Shown: positions 41,193-50,543, counted from the stretch's first letter. The stretch is 64,000 nt of DNA from Streptomyces sp. HD (GCF_028369295.1 NZ_JAQMYP010000012.1:62001-126000); one strand, 5' to 3'. Notes: generated by a model from the sequence alone, not told the origin. Numbers and translations are program-made.

Positions 41193-42191
41193 ATGAGCGA
41201 GTGGTTCATCTACCGGGGGATCGGAGAACCGGATCCGGCCAGGATCGCCGAGCTGCCGGGTCCACCGCCCTGGCGCCAGTTCGACGCCCCGCCCGTCGCC
41301 TACGAGGTCCCGGAGCTCGACTCCGTCACCCACCGCAGGCTCGGCGAGCGCACCGTCCCGCTGCCCGTCCAGGACCCCGACGCCCTCGAACTCGTCAACG
41401 CCGCCCTGTATCTGCGCCGCCCGCTGCTCGTCACCGGCGAACCCGGCGTCGGCAAGTCCACGCTCGCCCACTCGGTCGCCTACGAACTCGACCTCGGCCG
41501 GGTCCTGGAGTGGCCCGTCGTCAGCCGCAGCGAACTGCGCGACGGCCTCTACACCTACGACGCCATCGGCCGCCTCCAGGACGCCCAGCTGCCCGCTGAG
41601 GAAGGCGCCCAGGACATCGGCCGGTACATCAAGCTGGGCCCGCTCGGCACCGCCCTGCTCGCCGCCGACAAGCCCCGGGTGCTGCTCATCGACGAGCTGG
41701 ACAAGAGCGACATCGACCTGCCGAACGACCTGCTCAACGTCCTGGAGGAAGGCCGTTTCGCCATCCCCGAGCTGGAGCGCATCGCCGACCGCACCCCGGA
41801 AGTGCGGGTCCTCACCGACGACGGACGCCGGGTGACGGTGACGGGCGGTCAGGTGGGGTGCCGGGCCTTCCCGTTCGTCATCATGACCAGCAACCGCGAG
41901 CGCGAGTTCCCGGCCGCCCTGCTGCGCCGCTGCATCCCCCTCGACCTGAAGGCCCCGCGCGACGAACGCCTCGCCGCCCTCGTCCAGGCCCACTTCGGGC
42001 AGGGTGCCTACGACGCCAACCGCGATCTCGTCGACCAGTTCACCCGGTCCGAGGCGGACGGCGCGCTGCGCCCCACCGACCAGCTGCTGAACGCCATCTT
42101 CCTCGCCCAGCACGCCGCCCGGGACGCGGGCCGGCGCCGCGAGGAGATCTCGGAACTGCTGATGCAGCCCCTCGACCACGGGCCCCGGTAG
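41193..42191 (+). CDS. MoxR-family AAA+ ATPase
   Basis: The 332-residue ATPase has Walker A GEPGVGKSTLAHS (Lys88), Walker B VLLIDELDKSDID (Asp167-Glu168), sensor 1 region VIMTSNREREFPAALLRRC with the arginine finger, and a short helical lid. MoxR proteins work with vWA proteins, remodelling or activating partners. Here the partner is the SAV_2336-type vWA protein encoded 3 bp downstream. The composition and family match the bMoxR of VMAP ternary systems. Confidence 0.95.
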   Translation: MSEWFIYRGIGEPDPARIAELPGPPPWRQFDAPPVAYEVPELDSVTHRRLGERTVPLPVQDPDALELVNAALYLRRPLLVTGEPGVGKSTLAHSVAYELDLGRVLEWPVVSRSELRDGLYTYDAIGRLQDAQLPAEEGAQDIGRYIKLGPLGTALLAADKPRVLLIDELDKSDIDLPNDLLNVLEEGRFAIPELERIADRTPEVRVLTDDGRRVTVTGGQVGCRAFPFVIMTSNREREFPAALLRRCIPLDLKAPRDERLAALVQAHFGQGAYDANRDLVDQFTRSEADGALRPTDQLLNAIFLAQHAARDAGRRREEISELLMQPLDHGPR

Positions 42192-42194
42192 CCG

Positions 42195-45100
42195 ATGACC
42201 CCCCGCGCCCCCGGCACCCCGCCCAGCGGCGTGAGCCCCGTGCTCACGGCGCTGGTCGCGCGGCTGCGGGACGCGGGCATCACACCCGGCGTCGAGGAGC
42301 TGGCGGACGCCCTGTGGCTGGCCCGCTGGCTGCCTCCCTCCGCGACACCGCCCGACCGGACGGGAACGACCCCCCTCGTCGACCCGGAGCCACCTGCAGG
42401 CCCCGACACCCTCGCCCCGCACCCGCCCCAGCCCGTGGGCCCGCCCACCGAGGACGCCGAGCCCCGGCAACCCGACAGCGCCCGCCTGTTCGCACCCGGC
42501 CCGGGCGGCGCAGGCACCGACACCCGGACCACCCCGGTCCGCGTCCCGGCCGCCCCGGCCCTGCCCGAACCCCTCGCACTGCAAAGAGGGTTACGGCCGC
42601 TCCAGCGCTACCGCGCCCCCGTACGCCCCGTTCCACGCACCCTCGACGAACGCGCCACCGCCGAGCGCGCCGCCGAGTCCGGGCTCGTCCTGCCCGTCCT
42701 GCGCACCGACCGGCGCCGCGAGGCCCGCCTGCTGCTCCTGATGGACGTCTCCACCTCGACGGTCGTATGGCAGCAGGCCCTCGACGAACTGCGGCAGGTG
42801 TGCGCCCGAGCCGGCGCCTTCCGCGAGGTGCAGGTGCGCTACCTCCACGAGACGCCCGGCGGTCGGCCCGGCTGTGCGGCCACCCCGGAGCCGGGTGCCG
42901 CCCTGCACGCCCCGGAGCAGCTCAGCGACCCGACCGGGCGGCGCGTCACCCTGGTCCTCAGCGACTGCGCCGGGCCCATGTGGCGCAGCGGACAGGTGCA
43001 GCGGCTGCTGCACCGCTGGGCCGCGACGGCGCCCGTGGCCGTCGTACAGCCACTGCCGCAGCGGATGTGGCTGCGCACCCATCTGCCCGCCCGGCGGGGG
43101 ATGTTGCACCGGCGTGAGGGGCCCGCCGGGTCGCTGGTGTTCCGGTCCGACAAGGGGCCGGTGTACGCCGGGGCGCTGCCCGTTCCGGTGCTCGCGCTGC
43201 GCCGGGAGTCGGTGGAGGGCTGGGCGCGGCTGGTGTCCGGGGCAACCGGGCAGTCGCTGTCCGCCGCGGCCGGCTGGGTGCGGGCGGACCATCCCGCGTC
43301 GGCGGCACCGGTGCGGGCCGCGCAGGAGCGCAGCGGAGCGGACCGCGTCCGCGCGTTCTGGCGTCCGGCGTCGTCCGAGGCGCGGCGGCTGGCGGTGTAT
43401 CTGTCCGCGGTGCCGCTGTATCTGCCGGTGATGCAGCTCGTCCAGCACGCCATGCTGGCCGGGAGCGGGCCGGACGTGCTGTCCGAGGTGCTGCTGAGCG
43501 GGCTGCTGCGGCGGCGGGAGGACGCGGACGATCCGCGGGCCGTCCAGTACGAGTTCCTGCCCGGTGTGGCCACCGAGCTGCGGTCACGTCTGTCGGTCGA
43601 CGAGGTGGAGCTGCTGCTCAAGCACTGCTCCGAGTACGTGGAGCGGAAGTTCGGGCGCAGCGCGCGCAACTTCCCCGCGCTGGCGGGAGCGTTCCTGCGG
43701 GGCGCCGTACCGCCCGACCCGGGTCCGCTGACCGGTTCGGCGGAGCGGGAGCCGGCCGGGCTGCGGGCGTTCGCCGAGGTGTCGGCGGAGGTGCTGCGGG
43801 ATCTCGGGGCGCGGTTGCCGGCGGTGCCGGTGGCGCCGGGTCAGGGCGTACAGGAACTGCTGGCGCAGGGGCGGCAGGCGCTCGCGCGGTTCGAGGGCGA
43901 GGGACTCACCCGGGAACTCGATTCCGCGGTGAGGTGTCTGCGGCAGTCGGTGATGGTGGCGCGGTCGGAGAGTGAACGGGCCGCGGCGCGTGCGGAGTTG
44001 GCCCGTGCACTCCTTGCCCGGTGGCGGGTGCGGCGGGTGCGGGAGGACCTGCGGGACGCCTGGGAGGCGGTCGCAGGGCAGACCCTCACCGCGCACGGGC
44101 GACTCGTCCTCGGGCTGGTGTACTGGGCGCAGGCGCAGGAGGTGCGAACGAGCGGGGTCGGTTTCGACGGCATTCCGGAGAGCCTGCGGGAGTGGGCCCC
44201 GAGCCAGCCGGGGCGGGCGCAGGAGCATGCGCTGGCCGTGCTGCTGTATCTGGCCGACGACAACCTCGGCGCGGTCCTGGCCGACGAGGACACGGAGGCG
44301 GCGGTACCGGAACGGCGCAGAGCAGCCGCGGAGGCGCTGACGGGCGTGCGGCGGGCCGTGGCCGAGTTGGGGCCGGGAGTCTGGGGGGACGGCGAGCCCG
44401 TCGTCACCGCCGAGGACTGGCATGTGCTGCATCTGCACCGGGCCGTCGACGCGGCCGGTGTGTGGTTCGAGCTGTCCGGCTCGGCGCTCGCTCTGGTCGC
44501 CCGGGGGCGGCTGTGGCTGGACCTGGCCCGGCAGCACGAGCGGCATGCGGAGGTCGCCGCCGACGCGGCCGCCAGCGCGGCCGAGGATCTGATGGAGGCG
44601 GTCCGGGACGAGACCGCCCTGCCGGCCGCCGAGCGCGCCCGGGTCTGGCTGGATGTGGCGGCCGCCGTCGAGATCCCGCAGCCCGAGCGCGAGGAGAGCC
44701 TGCTGCTGTACGCGGTGGAGCAGGCCCACCAGGCCGCGGGCGACGACGCGGAGCTCAGGTTCGAGTGCCTGGTACGGACCGGGCGGATCCACCACGGCCG
44801 CTACGAGCAGTCCGGATCGCTGGCCCAGCTGCACCGAGCCGTCGAGGCATGGGAACCGGCCCTCCAACTCCTCGGTGAGGACGACCCCCGGCGGCTCGGG
44901 GTGCTGACCGACCTAGGCCTGGCACTACAGGCCCGGTTCGGCCTGCGGGGCGAGGGCGAGGACATCGCGAGGAGCATCGATCACCTGCGTCAGGCGGTCG
45001 ACGAGTGCATGCCGGACGAACCCCGTCTCCCATGGCTGCGCCTGTACCTGGGGCGCGCCCATTACCAGCGCTACCTGCTCACCAGCGTGCTGACCGACCT

Positions 45101-45467
45101 GTACGAGGCCGACTGGCTGTTCGCGGAGGCGGCTCGCGGTGCCGAGGACCCGTGGTTCCTCACGGAGTGCCACAGCAACCGTGGGAGGGTGTCCCGGCAG
45201 CTGTACGAGCGCACAGAAGCGATCACGCATCTGCACAAGGCGATCGAATTCTTCAATCGGGCAGTCGAGTACGCCGAGGAGGCCGACGACGACGAGTTGG
45301 TGGCCGAAGCCCTCAGGAGGCGCGGCCAGGCGCGCGAGTCACAGGGCAGGCCCAGGACGGCCCTGGCCGACTACGACCGTGCCCTGCGCCTGACGAACGA
45401 CCGCGAGCGCACCCTCTTCCTCCGTCTGCGCGTCTCCCGCCTGTCCCCCGAAACGGCCGTCGAGTGA
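42195..45467 (+). CDS. SAV_2336-type protein with vWA-like domain and TPR-rich C-terminus
   Basis: This large protein has 1,090 residues. The N-terminal part (LVARLRDAGITPGVEELADA) is the SAV_2336 N-terminal domain, followed by a Pro-rich linker (about 50-130). A vWA-like domain begins LLLLMDVSTSTVVWQQALDEL, with a MIDAS DxSxS motif (Asp184, Ser186, Ser188). The C-terminal 500 residues contain TPR-like helical repeats (LAQLHRAVEAWEPALQLLGE, YLGRAHYQRYLLTSVLTDLYE, SQGRPRTALADYDRALRL). It probably partners the MoxR ATPase and scaffolds the system. The GTG of the peptide gene overlaps its TGA. Confidence 0.92.
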   Translation: MTPRAPGTPPSGVSPVLTALVARLRDAGITPGVEELADALWLARWLPPSATPPDRTGTTPLVDPEPPAGPDTLAPHPPQPVGPPTEDAEPRQPDSARLFAPGPGGAGTDTRTTPVRVPAAPALPEPLALQRGLRPLQRYRAPVRPVPRTLDERATAERAAESGLVLPVLRTDRRREARLLLLMDVSTSTVVWQQALDELRQVCARAGAFREVQVRYLHETPGGRPGCAATPEPGAALHAPEQLSDPTGRRVTLVLSDCAGPMWRSGQVQRLLHRWAATAPVAVVQPLPQRMWLRTHLPARRGMLHRREGPAGSLVFRSDKGPVYAGALPVPVLALRRESVEGWARLVSGATGQSLSAAAGWVRADHPASAAPVRAAQERSGADRVRAFWRPASSEARRLAVYLSAVPLYLPVMQLVQHAMLAGSGPDVLSEVLLSGLLRRREDADDPRAVQYEFLPGVATELRSRLSVDEVELLLKHCSEYVERKFGRSARNFPALAGAFLRGAVPPDPGPLTGSAEREPAGLRAFAEVSAEVLRDLGARLPAVPVAPGQGVQELLAQGRQALARFEGEGLTRELDSAVRCLRQSVMVARSESERAAARAELARALLARWRVRRVREDLRDAWEAVAGQTLTAHGRLVLGLVYWAQAQEVRTSGVGFDGIPESLREWAPSQPGRAQEHALAVLLYLADDNLGAVLADEDTEAAVPERRRAAAEALTGVRRAVAELGPGVWGDGEPVVTAEDWHVLHLHRAVDAAGVWFELSGSALALVARGRLWLDLARQHERHAEVAADAAASAAEDLMEAVRDETALPAAERARVWLDVAAAVEIPQPEREESLLLYAVEQAHQAAGDDAELRFECLVRTGRIHHGRYEQSGSLAQLHRAVEAWEPALQLLGEDDPRRLGVLTDLGLALQARFGLRGEGEDIARSIDHLRQAVDECMPDEPRLPWLRLYLGRAHYQRYLLTSVLTDLYEADWLFAEAARGAEDPWFLTECHSNRGRVSRQLYERTEAITHLHKAIEFFNRAVEYAEEADDDELVAEALRRRGQARESQGRPRTALADYDRALRLTNDRERTLFLRLRVSRLSPETAVE

Positions 45468-45616
45468 CCCTCCCCACCGACAACACCCACATACCCCTCC
45501 CGGAGCTCACCCGGCCCGACCAAACCGACCACCCGGTACTGGCCGTGATCCTCGCCGAGCTCCGCACCCGAGAGGGGGAGTCCCTCGTCGTCGCCCACTA
45601 TGAAGACGCGCCATGA
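45464..45616 (+). CDS. Short RiPP precursor-like peptide with C-terminal YEDAP
   Basis: The 50-residue peptide starts at a GTG overlapping the SAV_2336 stop (GTGA, 45464-45467) and stops at 45616 with an ATGA overlap to the radical SAM gene. The sequence begins VTLPTDNTHIPLPELTRPDQ and ends LVVAHYEDAP. FxsA-type precursors of the FxsB maturases end F-x-S-x-x-COOH; here the last five residues YEDAP have the pattern Y-x-D-x-x at the same distance from the end. So this is a variant core with Tyr and Asp in place of Phe and Ser. I believe Y-x-D-tailed cyclophane precursors have been named in annotation, but cannot check. Confidence 0.75.
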   Translation: MTLPTDNTHIPLPELTRPDQTDHPVLAVILAELRTREGESLVVAHYEDAP

Positions 45617-46812
45617 CGACCCATCCCCACCCGCCCTGGCCGTACGCCCTTCTCGACATCACGGCCCACCGGCCCGTCCCGTTCCGGCAGTTCGTGCTGA
45701 AGGTGCACGGCCGGTGCAACCTCGACTGCACCTACTGCTACCTCTACCAGGGCCCCGACCACGGCTGGCGCGACCGTCCGGCGAGCACCCCCGCCCGTAC
45801 CGTGCGTCGCACGGCGGCCCGGATCGCCGAGCACGTCCGCACCCACCGCCTCGACGCCATCCGCATCGAACTGCACGGCGGCGAACCCCTCCTCACCGGC
45901 CCCGACCCGGTCCTGGCCTACGTCGACGCGGTACGCGCGGCCGTCGACTGCCGGGTCACCGCCACCGTCCAGACCAACGGCACCCGCCTGACGGACCGGG
46001 CCCTCGACCGCCTCGCCGGTGCCGGAGTCCGGGTCGGCCTCAGCCTCGACGGCGGCCGGGCCGCGCACAACGCCCGCCGCGTCGACCACGCCGGACGCCC
46101 CGCCTGGCCCGCCGCCCGCGCAGCGGCCCGGCGACTGGCGGCGCGCCCGGAGTCGTACGCCGGAATCCTCTGCACGATCGACCTGGCCGCCGATCCCCTG
46201 GACGTCTACCCCTCGCTCCTCGAACTGCGCCCGCCCGGCGTCGACTTCCTGCTCCCGCACGCCAACTGGGACCGTTCGCCCCCGGGTCTGCCCAGCAGCC
46301 CGCCCGGCAGGCACCGCCCGCACCCCACCCCCTACGGCGACTGGCTCGCCGCCCTCTTCGACGCCTGGTGGGACGAGGAGCGGCTCACCACACGCATACG
46401 GCTGTTCCAGGAGATCGCGGGGCTGCTCCTCGGCGCGCCCAGCAGGGCCGAGGCCGTGGGACTGTCGCCGATGGCCGCCGTCGTGGTGGAGACGGACGGC
46501 GCCATCGAGCAGGTCGACTCGCTCAGGTCGGCGTACGAGGGCGCCTCGGAGACCGGGCTCGACGTGTACGAGCACTCCTTCGACGACGCCCTGCGCCATC
46601 CCGGCGTCGCCGCACGGCAACTGGGGGAGCGGGCCCTGGCCGAGGAGTGTCTGGCGTGTCCCGTGGGGAAGGTGTGCGGGGGCGGGAACTATGTGCACCG
46701 GTACGCTCCCGGGACCGGGTTCCGGCACCCCAGTGTCTACTGCGCCGACCTGGAGCGGCTCGTCCGGCACATCGCGCACCGGCTGCAGCGGACGTCCGGG
46801 AAGGCCCGGTGA
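45613..46812 (+). CDS. FxsB-family radical SAM/SPASM peptide maturase
   Basis: The 399-residue radical SAM enzyme has the cluster motif CNLDCTYCY (Cys35, Cys39, Cys42), the GGEPLL motif, the QTNGTRL strand and a C-terminal SPASM-like region ECLACPVGKVCGGGNYVHRY with the final VYC. This is the pattern of FxsB-type enzymes that form three-residue cyclophanes by aromatic C-to-side-chain C-beta bonds in the precursor tail. Start is the ATG overlapping the peptide stop. The 50-residue peptide upstream is its likely substrate. Confidence 0.92.
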   Translation: MTTHPHPPWPYALLDITAHRPVPFRQFVLKVHGRCNLDCTYCYLYQGPDHGWRDRPASTPARTVRRTAARIAEHVRTHRLDAIRIELHGGEPLLTGPDPVLAYVDAVRAAVDCRVTATVQTNGTRLTDRALDRLAGAGVRVGLSLDGGRAAHNARRVDHAGRPAWPAARAAARRLAARPESYAGILCTIDLAADPLDVYPSLLELRPPGVDFLLPHANWDRSPPGLPSSPPGRHRPHPTPYGDWLAALFDAWWDEERLTTRIRLFQEIAGLLLGAPSRAEAVGLSPMAAVVVETDGAIEQVDSLRSAYEGASETGLDVYEHSFDDALRHPGVAARQLGERALAEECLACPVGKVCGGGNYVHRYAPGTGFRHPSVYCADLERLVRHIAHRLQRTSGKAR

Positions 46813-46923
46813 CCTGAGCGATGCTCTACTCGGTGCAACTCGGCACCTCTGGAACCGATTTGACGCACAATTGAATAACCTGTGCACACTCGTGACCAGG
46901 TTCAGTCGAGGGGAAACGGCGAG

Positions 46924-49884
46924 ATGGCGGCAGAACTCGGACATGTCACGGTCGTCTTCGCCGGACAGAGCGAGTCCTGGGCCAAGTGGATCGACCACCA
47001 GATCCGGGCCGCGGGACGGGGCACCACGCTGATCAGGTGGAACCCGCTGCGGCGACCCCCGACCGCCGAGGCCTTCACCGACCTGCTGAGCGCGCCGGGA
47101 CGCGTCCTGCTGGTGATAGACGACTGGCACGAGCGGCTGGGCAACGAGCGGTTCGAGGCGTGGGCCGAGGCCCTGCGGCAGGTGCTGCCGGCGTACCAGG
47201 ACCGCATGGCCGCGGTCAGCATCACCGCACGGCCGATGCCCGAGGCCGTCATCGCGCTGGCCCCCGTCGAACTGCGCGGACTGCGCCCCGAGGTGGCGCG
47301 CAGCCGGATCCTGGAGTGCGCGGGCATCGCCGCCCCGGGCACCCTGATCGACCTGCGCCGCGGCCCGCGCTTCCCCGACGATCCGCCGGACGTCTGGCAG
47401 GTCCCGCGCCGCAACCGCCGCTTCGTCGGCCGCACCGAACTGCTGGAGAAGGTCTACGGCGCCTTCTCCGCCGCCGGTGCCGACGGCGCCGCCGTGGCGC
47501 TGCTCGGCCCGGGCGGCTTCGGCAAGACCCAACTGGCCCTGGAGTACGTCCACCGGTTCGCCGGCGAGTACGACATCGTCTGGTGGGTCAACGCCGCCCA
47601 ACGCGTCACCGCACGCCAGCAGTTCGCTGACCTCGCGGCAGCCCTGGGCGTGCAGGACTCCGGCGACCTCGCGACCACCATCACGGCCGTCCGCCGTGAA
47701 CTCGACCGCACCGCCCGGCCCTGGCTGCTCGTCCTGGACGGCGCCGGCGACCCGGAGCGGCTCACCGACCTGTTGCCCGAGGGACGCGGCCACATCCTCG
47801 TCACCACGCTCAGCAGCGAGTGGGGCGCGCATGCCGAGACCATCGCCGTACCGGCCTTCGAGCGCCGGGAGAGCATCGCCTTCGCCGAGCGCCGTACGGA
47901 ACGCCTCAGCGACGCCCAGGCCGCGCGGCTCGCCGAGGCCGTCGAGGACATGCCCCTGCTGCTCGACCAGACGGCCGCCTGGCTGGACATCAACCCGACG
48001 GTGCCGGTCGACGACTACATCCGGGACATCCGCGACGGCCGCCCGGACCGCTTCGGCGTCATGGCCTCCGGCCAGTACCCGCAGAGCTTCGAGGTCGCCT
48101 GGGCCAAGCTCGTCAACACCCTGCGCGAGGGCTCGGAGTCCGCCTGGCAGCTGCTCAACCTGCTCGTCTGCTTCTCGCACGACGTGGTGCCGGTACGGCT
48201 GCTGCAGACCGCCCGGCACAGCGACCTGCCCGCCGAACTGGCCGAGCTGATCGCCGAGCCCAGCAGCTGGAACACCGCGCTGCGCCGACTGTCCGAGATC
48301 ACCTCCATGCGGATCGAGTACGAAGCCGGGCCGCGGATGGACACCCAGACCGTCGGCACCCTGCGCATGCACCGGCTCTTCCACCGCTTCGTACGGTCCA
48401 TCCAGTCGCCCGCCGACGCCGACCGCTACTCGGCAGCCGCTCGCAAGGTCCTCGTCTCCGCCGACCCGCGAGACTCCTCCTCGGCCGGCAACTGGGCCCG
48501 CTACGCCGCCCTCATCCCGCACCTGGAACCCTCACGGGCCCTGGAATCGGACGACGACGACGCGCGCGAACTCGTCCTCAACTGCATCGAGTACCTGCGG
48601 ATGCGGGGCGAGTACCACGACGGCTGGGTGCTCAGCCGCAAGGCCGTCGAGCACTGGCGGGCCAGCTCCGGCGCCACCGACCGCTCGGTGCTCGTCGCCA
48701 TCCACCAGCACGCCAACATGCTGCGCAGACTGGGCAAGTACGAGGACGCAGAGACCGTCGGCCGCGAGGTCCTCGCACGGCTCGAACGCGCCGAGGACGT
48801 ACGGCCGATCGAAGTGATCCGCGCCAAGGACGGCCTCGGCGGCACCCTCATGGCACTCGGCCGGTACCCGGACGCCCGCGGCCTGTTCGAGGAGGCCGCG
48901 TCGGGCGCCGCCGCGGAACTCGGCGGCGAGCAGGTGCCCCGCACCCTCGCCATCCGCAGCAACCTCGCCGTCGCCATCGGCCTGCAGGGCCACTACACCG
49001 AATCACTAGCCCTGCACCGCGGGATCTACGACGCCCGCCTGGAACTCCTCGGCGAACGCGACCCCCTCACCCTCAACTCCGAGCTGCGCATGGCCTGGAT
49101 GCTGCGCCTGCTCGGCCGGTACCGCGAGGCACTGACCATCCAGGGCTACAACTCCCGTGTCCACAGCCAGATCCTGGACCGCGCCCACGGCCAGACCCTG
49201 CTCGCCGAGCACAACCTCGCGCTGTGTGCCCGCCGGGTCGGAGATCTGCAGTTCGCACACGCCATGCTGCGCGGGGTCCGCAGGAAGATGATGAGCCGCC
49301 GCGGTCCGCTGCACCCGGAGACGCTGATGGTGTCCTGCGACTACGCCATGCTGCTGCGCGACCTGGAGCGCACCGAGGAGGCCAGGGACCTGGCCGACGC
49401 CACCGCCACCCACTACGCCGCCCAGCTGGGCGAGCGCCACCCGTACACGATCGGCGCCCGGGACAACGTCGCCATCGTCATGCGGGACATGGGCGAGAAC
49501 CGGGCCGCACTGGAGCTGTCGAGGCGGACCGCGCGTCAGATGCGGCGGGCGGTCGGCCGGGACCACCCCTGGACCATCGGCTGCGCCAAGAACGAGGTCG
49601 CCGCCCTGGCCGCCGTAGGAGACATAGAGGCCGCGGCCACGCTGGGCCGGGAGACGGCCGACCGTTCCGCGCGCGTCCTCGGCGACGCGCACATGCTCAC
49701 CATCAGCCTGCGGACCGGGCTTGCGCTCGACCTGGCCGAGCTGGGCGAGCGGGAGGAGTCCGAGGCGCTGCACCGGGACGCGGTGGCCCGTCTCACCTCA
49801 CTCCTCGGCGCCGACCACCCGCACACCCGCCACATCCTCGAACGGCACCGGCCGTACTGGGACTTCGAGCCCCAGCCGATCTGA
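46924..49884 (+). CDS. TIR-like/NB-ARC/TPR protein (FxSxx-system tetratricopeptide protein, FxsT-like)
   Basis: The 986-residue protein starts at ATG 46924 with AGGGG upstream. An N-terminal TIR-like domain (HVTVVFAGQSESWAKWIDHQ, VLLVIDDWHERLG, 1-120) is followed by an NB-ARC/STAND NTPase with P-loop GPGGFGKT (Lys201) and WVNAAQ/LVLDGAGD. The C-terminal half has TPR units in series (ANMLRRLGKYEDAETVGREV, TLMALGRYPDARGLFEEAA, LRLLGRYREALTIQGYNSRV). It matches the FxsT of FxSxx systems. STAND NTPases of this layout often work as oligomerising sensors in conflict systems. It is 111 bp after the maturase. Confidence 0.94.
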   Translation: MAAELGHVTVVFAGQSESWAKWIDHQIRAAGRGTTLIRWNPLRRPPTAEAFTDLLSAPGRVLLVIDDWHERLGNERFEAWAEALRQVLPAYQDRMAAVSITARPMPEAVIALAPVELRGLRPEVARSRILECAGIAAPGTLIDLRRGPRFPDDPPDVWQVPRRNRRFVGRTELLEKVYGAFSAAGADGAAVALLGPGGFGKTQLALEYVHRFAGEYDIVWWVNAAQRVTARQQFADLAAALGVQDSGDLATTITAVRRELDRTARPWLLVLDGAGDPERLTDLLPEGRGHILVTTLSSEWGAHAETIAVPAFERRESIAFAERRTERLSDAQAARLAEAVEDMPLLLDQTAAWLDINPTVPVDDYIRDIRDGRPDRFGVMASGQYPQSFEVAWAKLVNTLREGSESAWQLLNLLVCFSHDVVPVRLLQTARHSDLPAELAELIAEPSSWNTALRRLSEITSMRIEYEAGPRMDTQTVGTLRMHRLFHRFVRSIQSPADADRYSAAARKVLVSADPRDSSSAGNWARYAALIPHLEPSRALESDDDDARELVLNCIEYLRMRGEYHDGWVLSRKAVEHWRASSGATDRSVLVAIHQHANMLRRLGKYEDAETVGREVLARLERAEDVRPIEVIRAKDGLGGTLMALGRYPDARGLFEEAASGAAAELGGEQVPRTLAIRSNLAVAIGLQGHYTESLALHRGIYDARLELLGERDPLTLNSELRMAWMLRLLGRYREALTIQGYNSRVHSQILDRAHGQTLLAEHNLALCARRVGDLQFAHAMLRGVRRKMMSRRGPLHPETLMVSCDYAMLLRDLERTEEARDLADATATHYAAQLGERHPYTIGARDNVAIVMRDMGENRAALELSRRTARQMRRAVGRDHPWTIGCAKNEVAALAAVGDIEAAATLGRETADRSARVLGDAHMLTISLRTGLALDLAELGEREESEALHRDAVARLTSLLGADHPHTRHILERHRPYWDFEPQPI

Positions 49885-50466
49885 TCAGCCGAGCGGCGGA
49901 GCCGGCGGTACGTACCTCAGCCGCCCGTCGGGTTCGGTCACCGGCAGGAAACCGGCGGCCTCCAGCAGGGCGGCGTGCTTGGCCCGGTAGCGCCGGTTGA
50001 CGACGTACAGGACCGGGACGAGGGCCATCAGCACGGCCCAGACGCCGCCGCCGATGACGGGGCCGAACCTGAGAGCGGGGCCCAGGGCCAGCAGGGTGAA
50101 CCCGACCGCCGTGATCGCGGCCATCTGCTTCTCGGTGAACCGGGTGGCCAGGTCGTAGCCGATCCGCGCCTTGAACAGCGCCACAGCGCCGGGATCCAGC
50201 GGCGGCAGTGCGCCGCCGAGAGCGGCGTCGGGGTACCGCGCCCAGTTCTCCGCCGCCCGCGCACGGGCCTGGGGGCTGGGGTCGGGCACGACCCGGAGCA
50301 GATACTTCCGCTCCCGCTGCCGTACCTCCGTGTATTCGTACCCGAACTGCTGGGCGTAGAAGGCGAGTCGGGAGAGCGCCCTGATGGTTCCCATGGCGCT
50401 GGTGGCCTCGACGGGTTCACCGCCGCTCATCCGGCCGAGCATCTTCCGGATGTACCGCTGGCCCAT
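49885..50466 (-). CDS. Membrane protein of unknown function
   Basis: The 193-residue protein starts MGQRYIRKMLGRMSGGE and has a soluble region (RLAFYAQQFGYEYTEVRQRE) with Arg-rich NWARYPDAALGG. Two hydrophobic helices follow (AAITAVGFTLLALGPALRFG, GGVWAVLMALVPVLYVV) and a polar end PDGRLRYVPPAPPLG. It may be related to DUF5313-type proteins; this is uncertain. Its stop abuts the FxsT stop exactly (convergent, no gap). Confidence 0.8.
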   Translation of the reverse strand: MGQRYIRKMLGRMSGGEPVEATSAMGTIRALSRLAFYAQQFGYEYTEVRQRERKYLLRVVPDPSPQARARAAENWARYPDAALGGALPPLDPGAVALFKARIGYDLATRFTEKQMAAITAVGFTLLALGPALRFGPVIGGGVWAVLMALVPVLYVVNRRYRAKHAALLEAAGFLPVTEPDGRLRYVPPAPPLG

Positions 50467-50489
50467 GGACGTCCTTTCGATTCAGCCGG

Positions 50490-50526
50490 GAAGGGCCCGG
50501 CCCCCACAACGGGGACCGGGCCCTTC
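50490..50526 (-). terminator. Terminator of the kgd gene
   Basis: The arms GAAGGGCCCGG / CCGGGCCCTTC form an 11-bp stem, extended inside by CCCC/GGGG with a single mismatch. It lies 18 bp beyond the kgd stop and before the membrane-protein gene. Confidence 0.9.
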
Positions 50527-50543
50527 ACCAGTTGTTCCGGGTC

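Noticed and set aside
45598..48522. Minus-strand open frame of 974 codons opposite the maturase and FxsT
   Set aside because: Shadow frame; the plus strand encodes intact radical SAM and NB-ARC motifs.
38751..49884. Classic FxsA precursor with FxSxx-COOH
   Set aside because: No short frame ending F-x-S-x-x was found near the maturase; the coupled peptide ends YEDAP.
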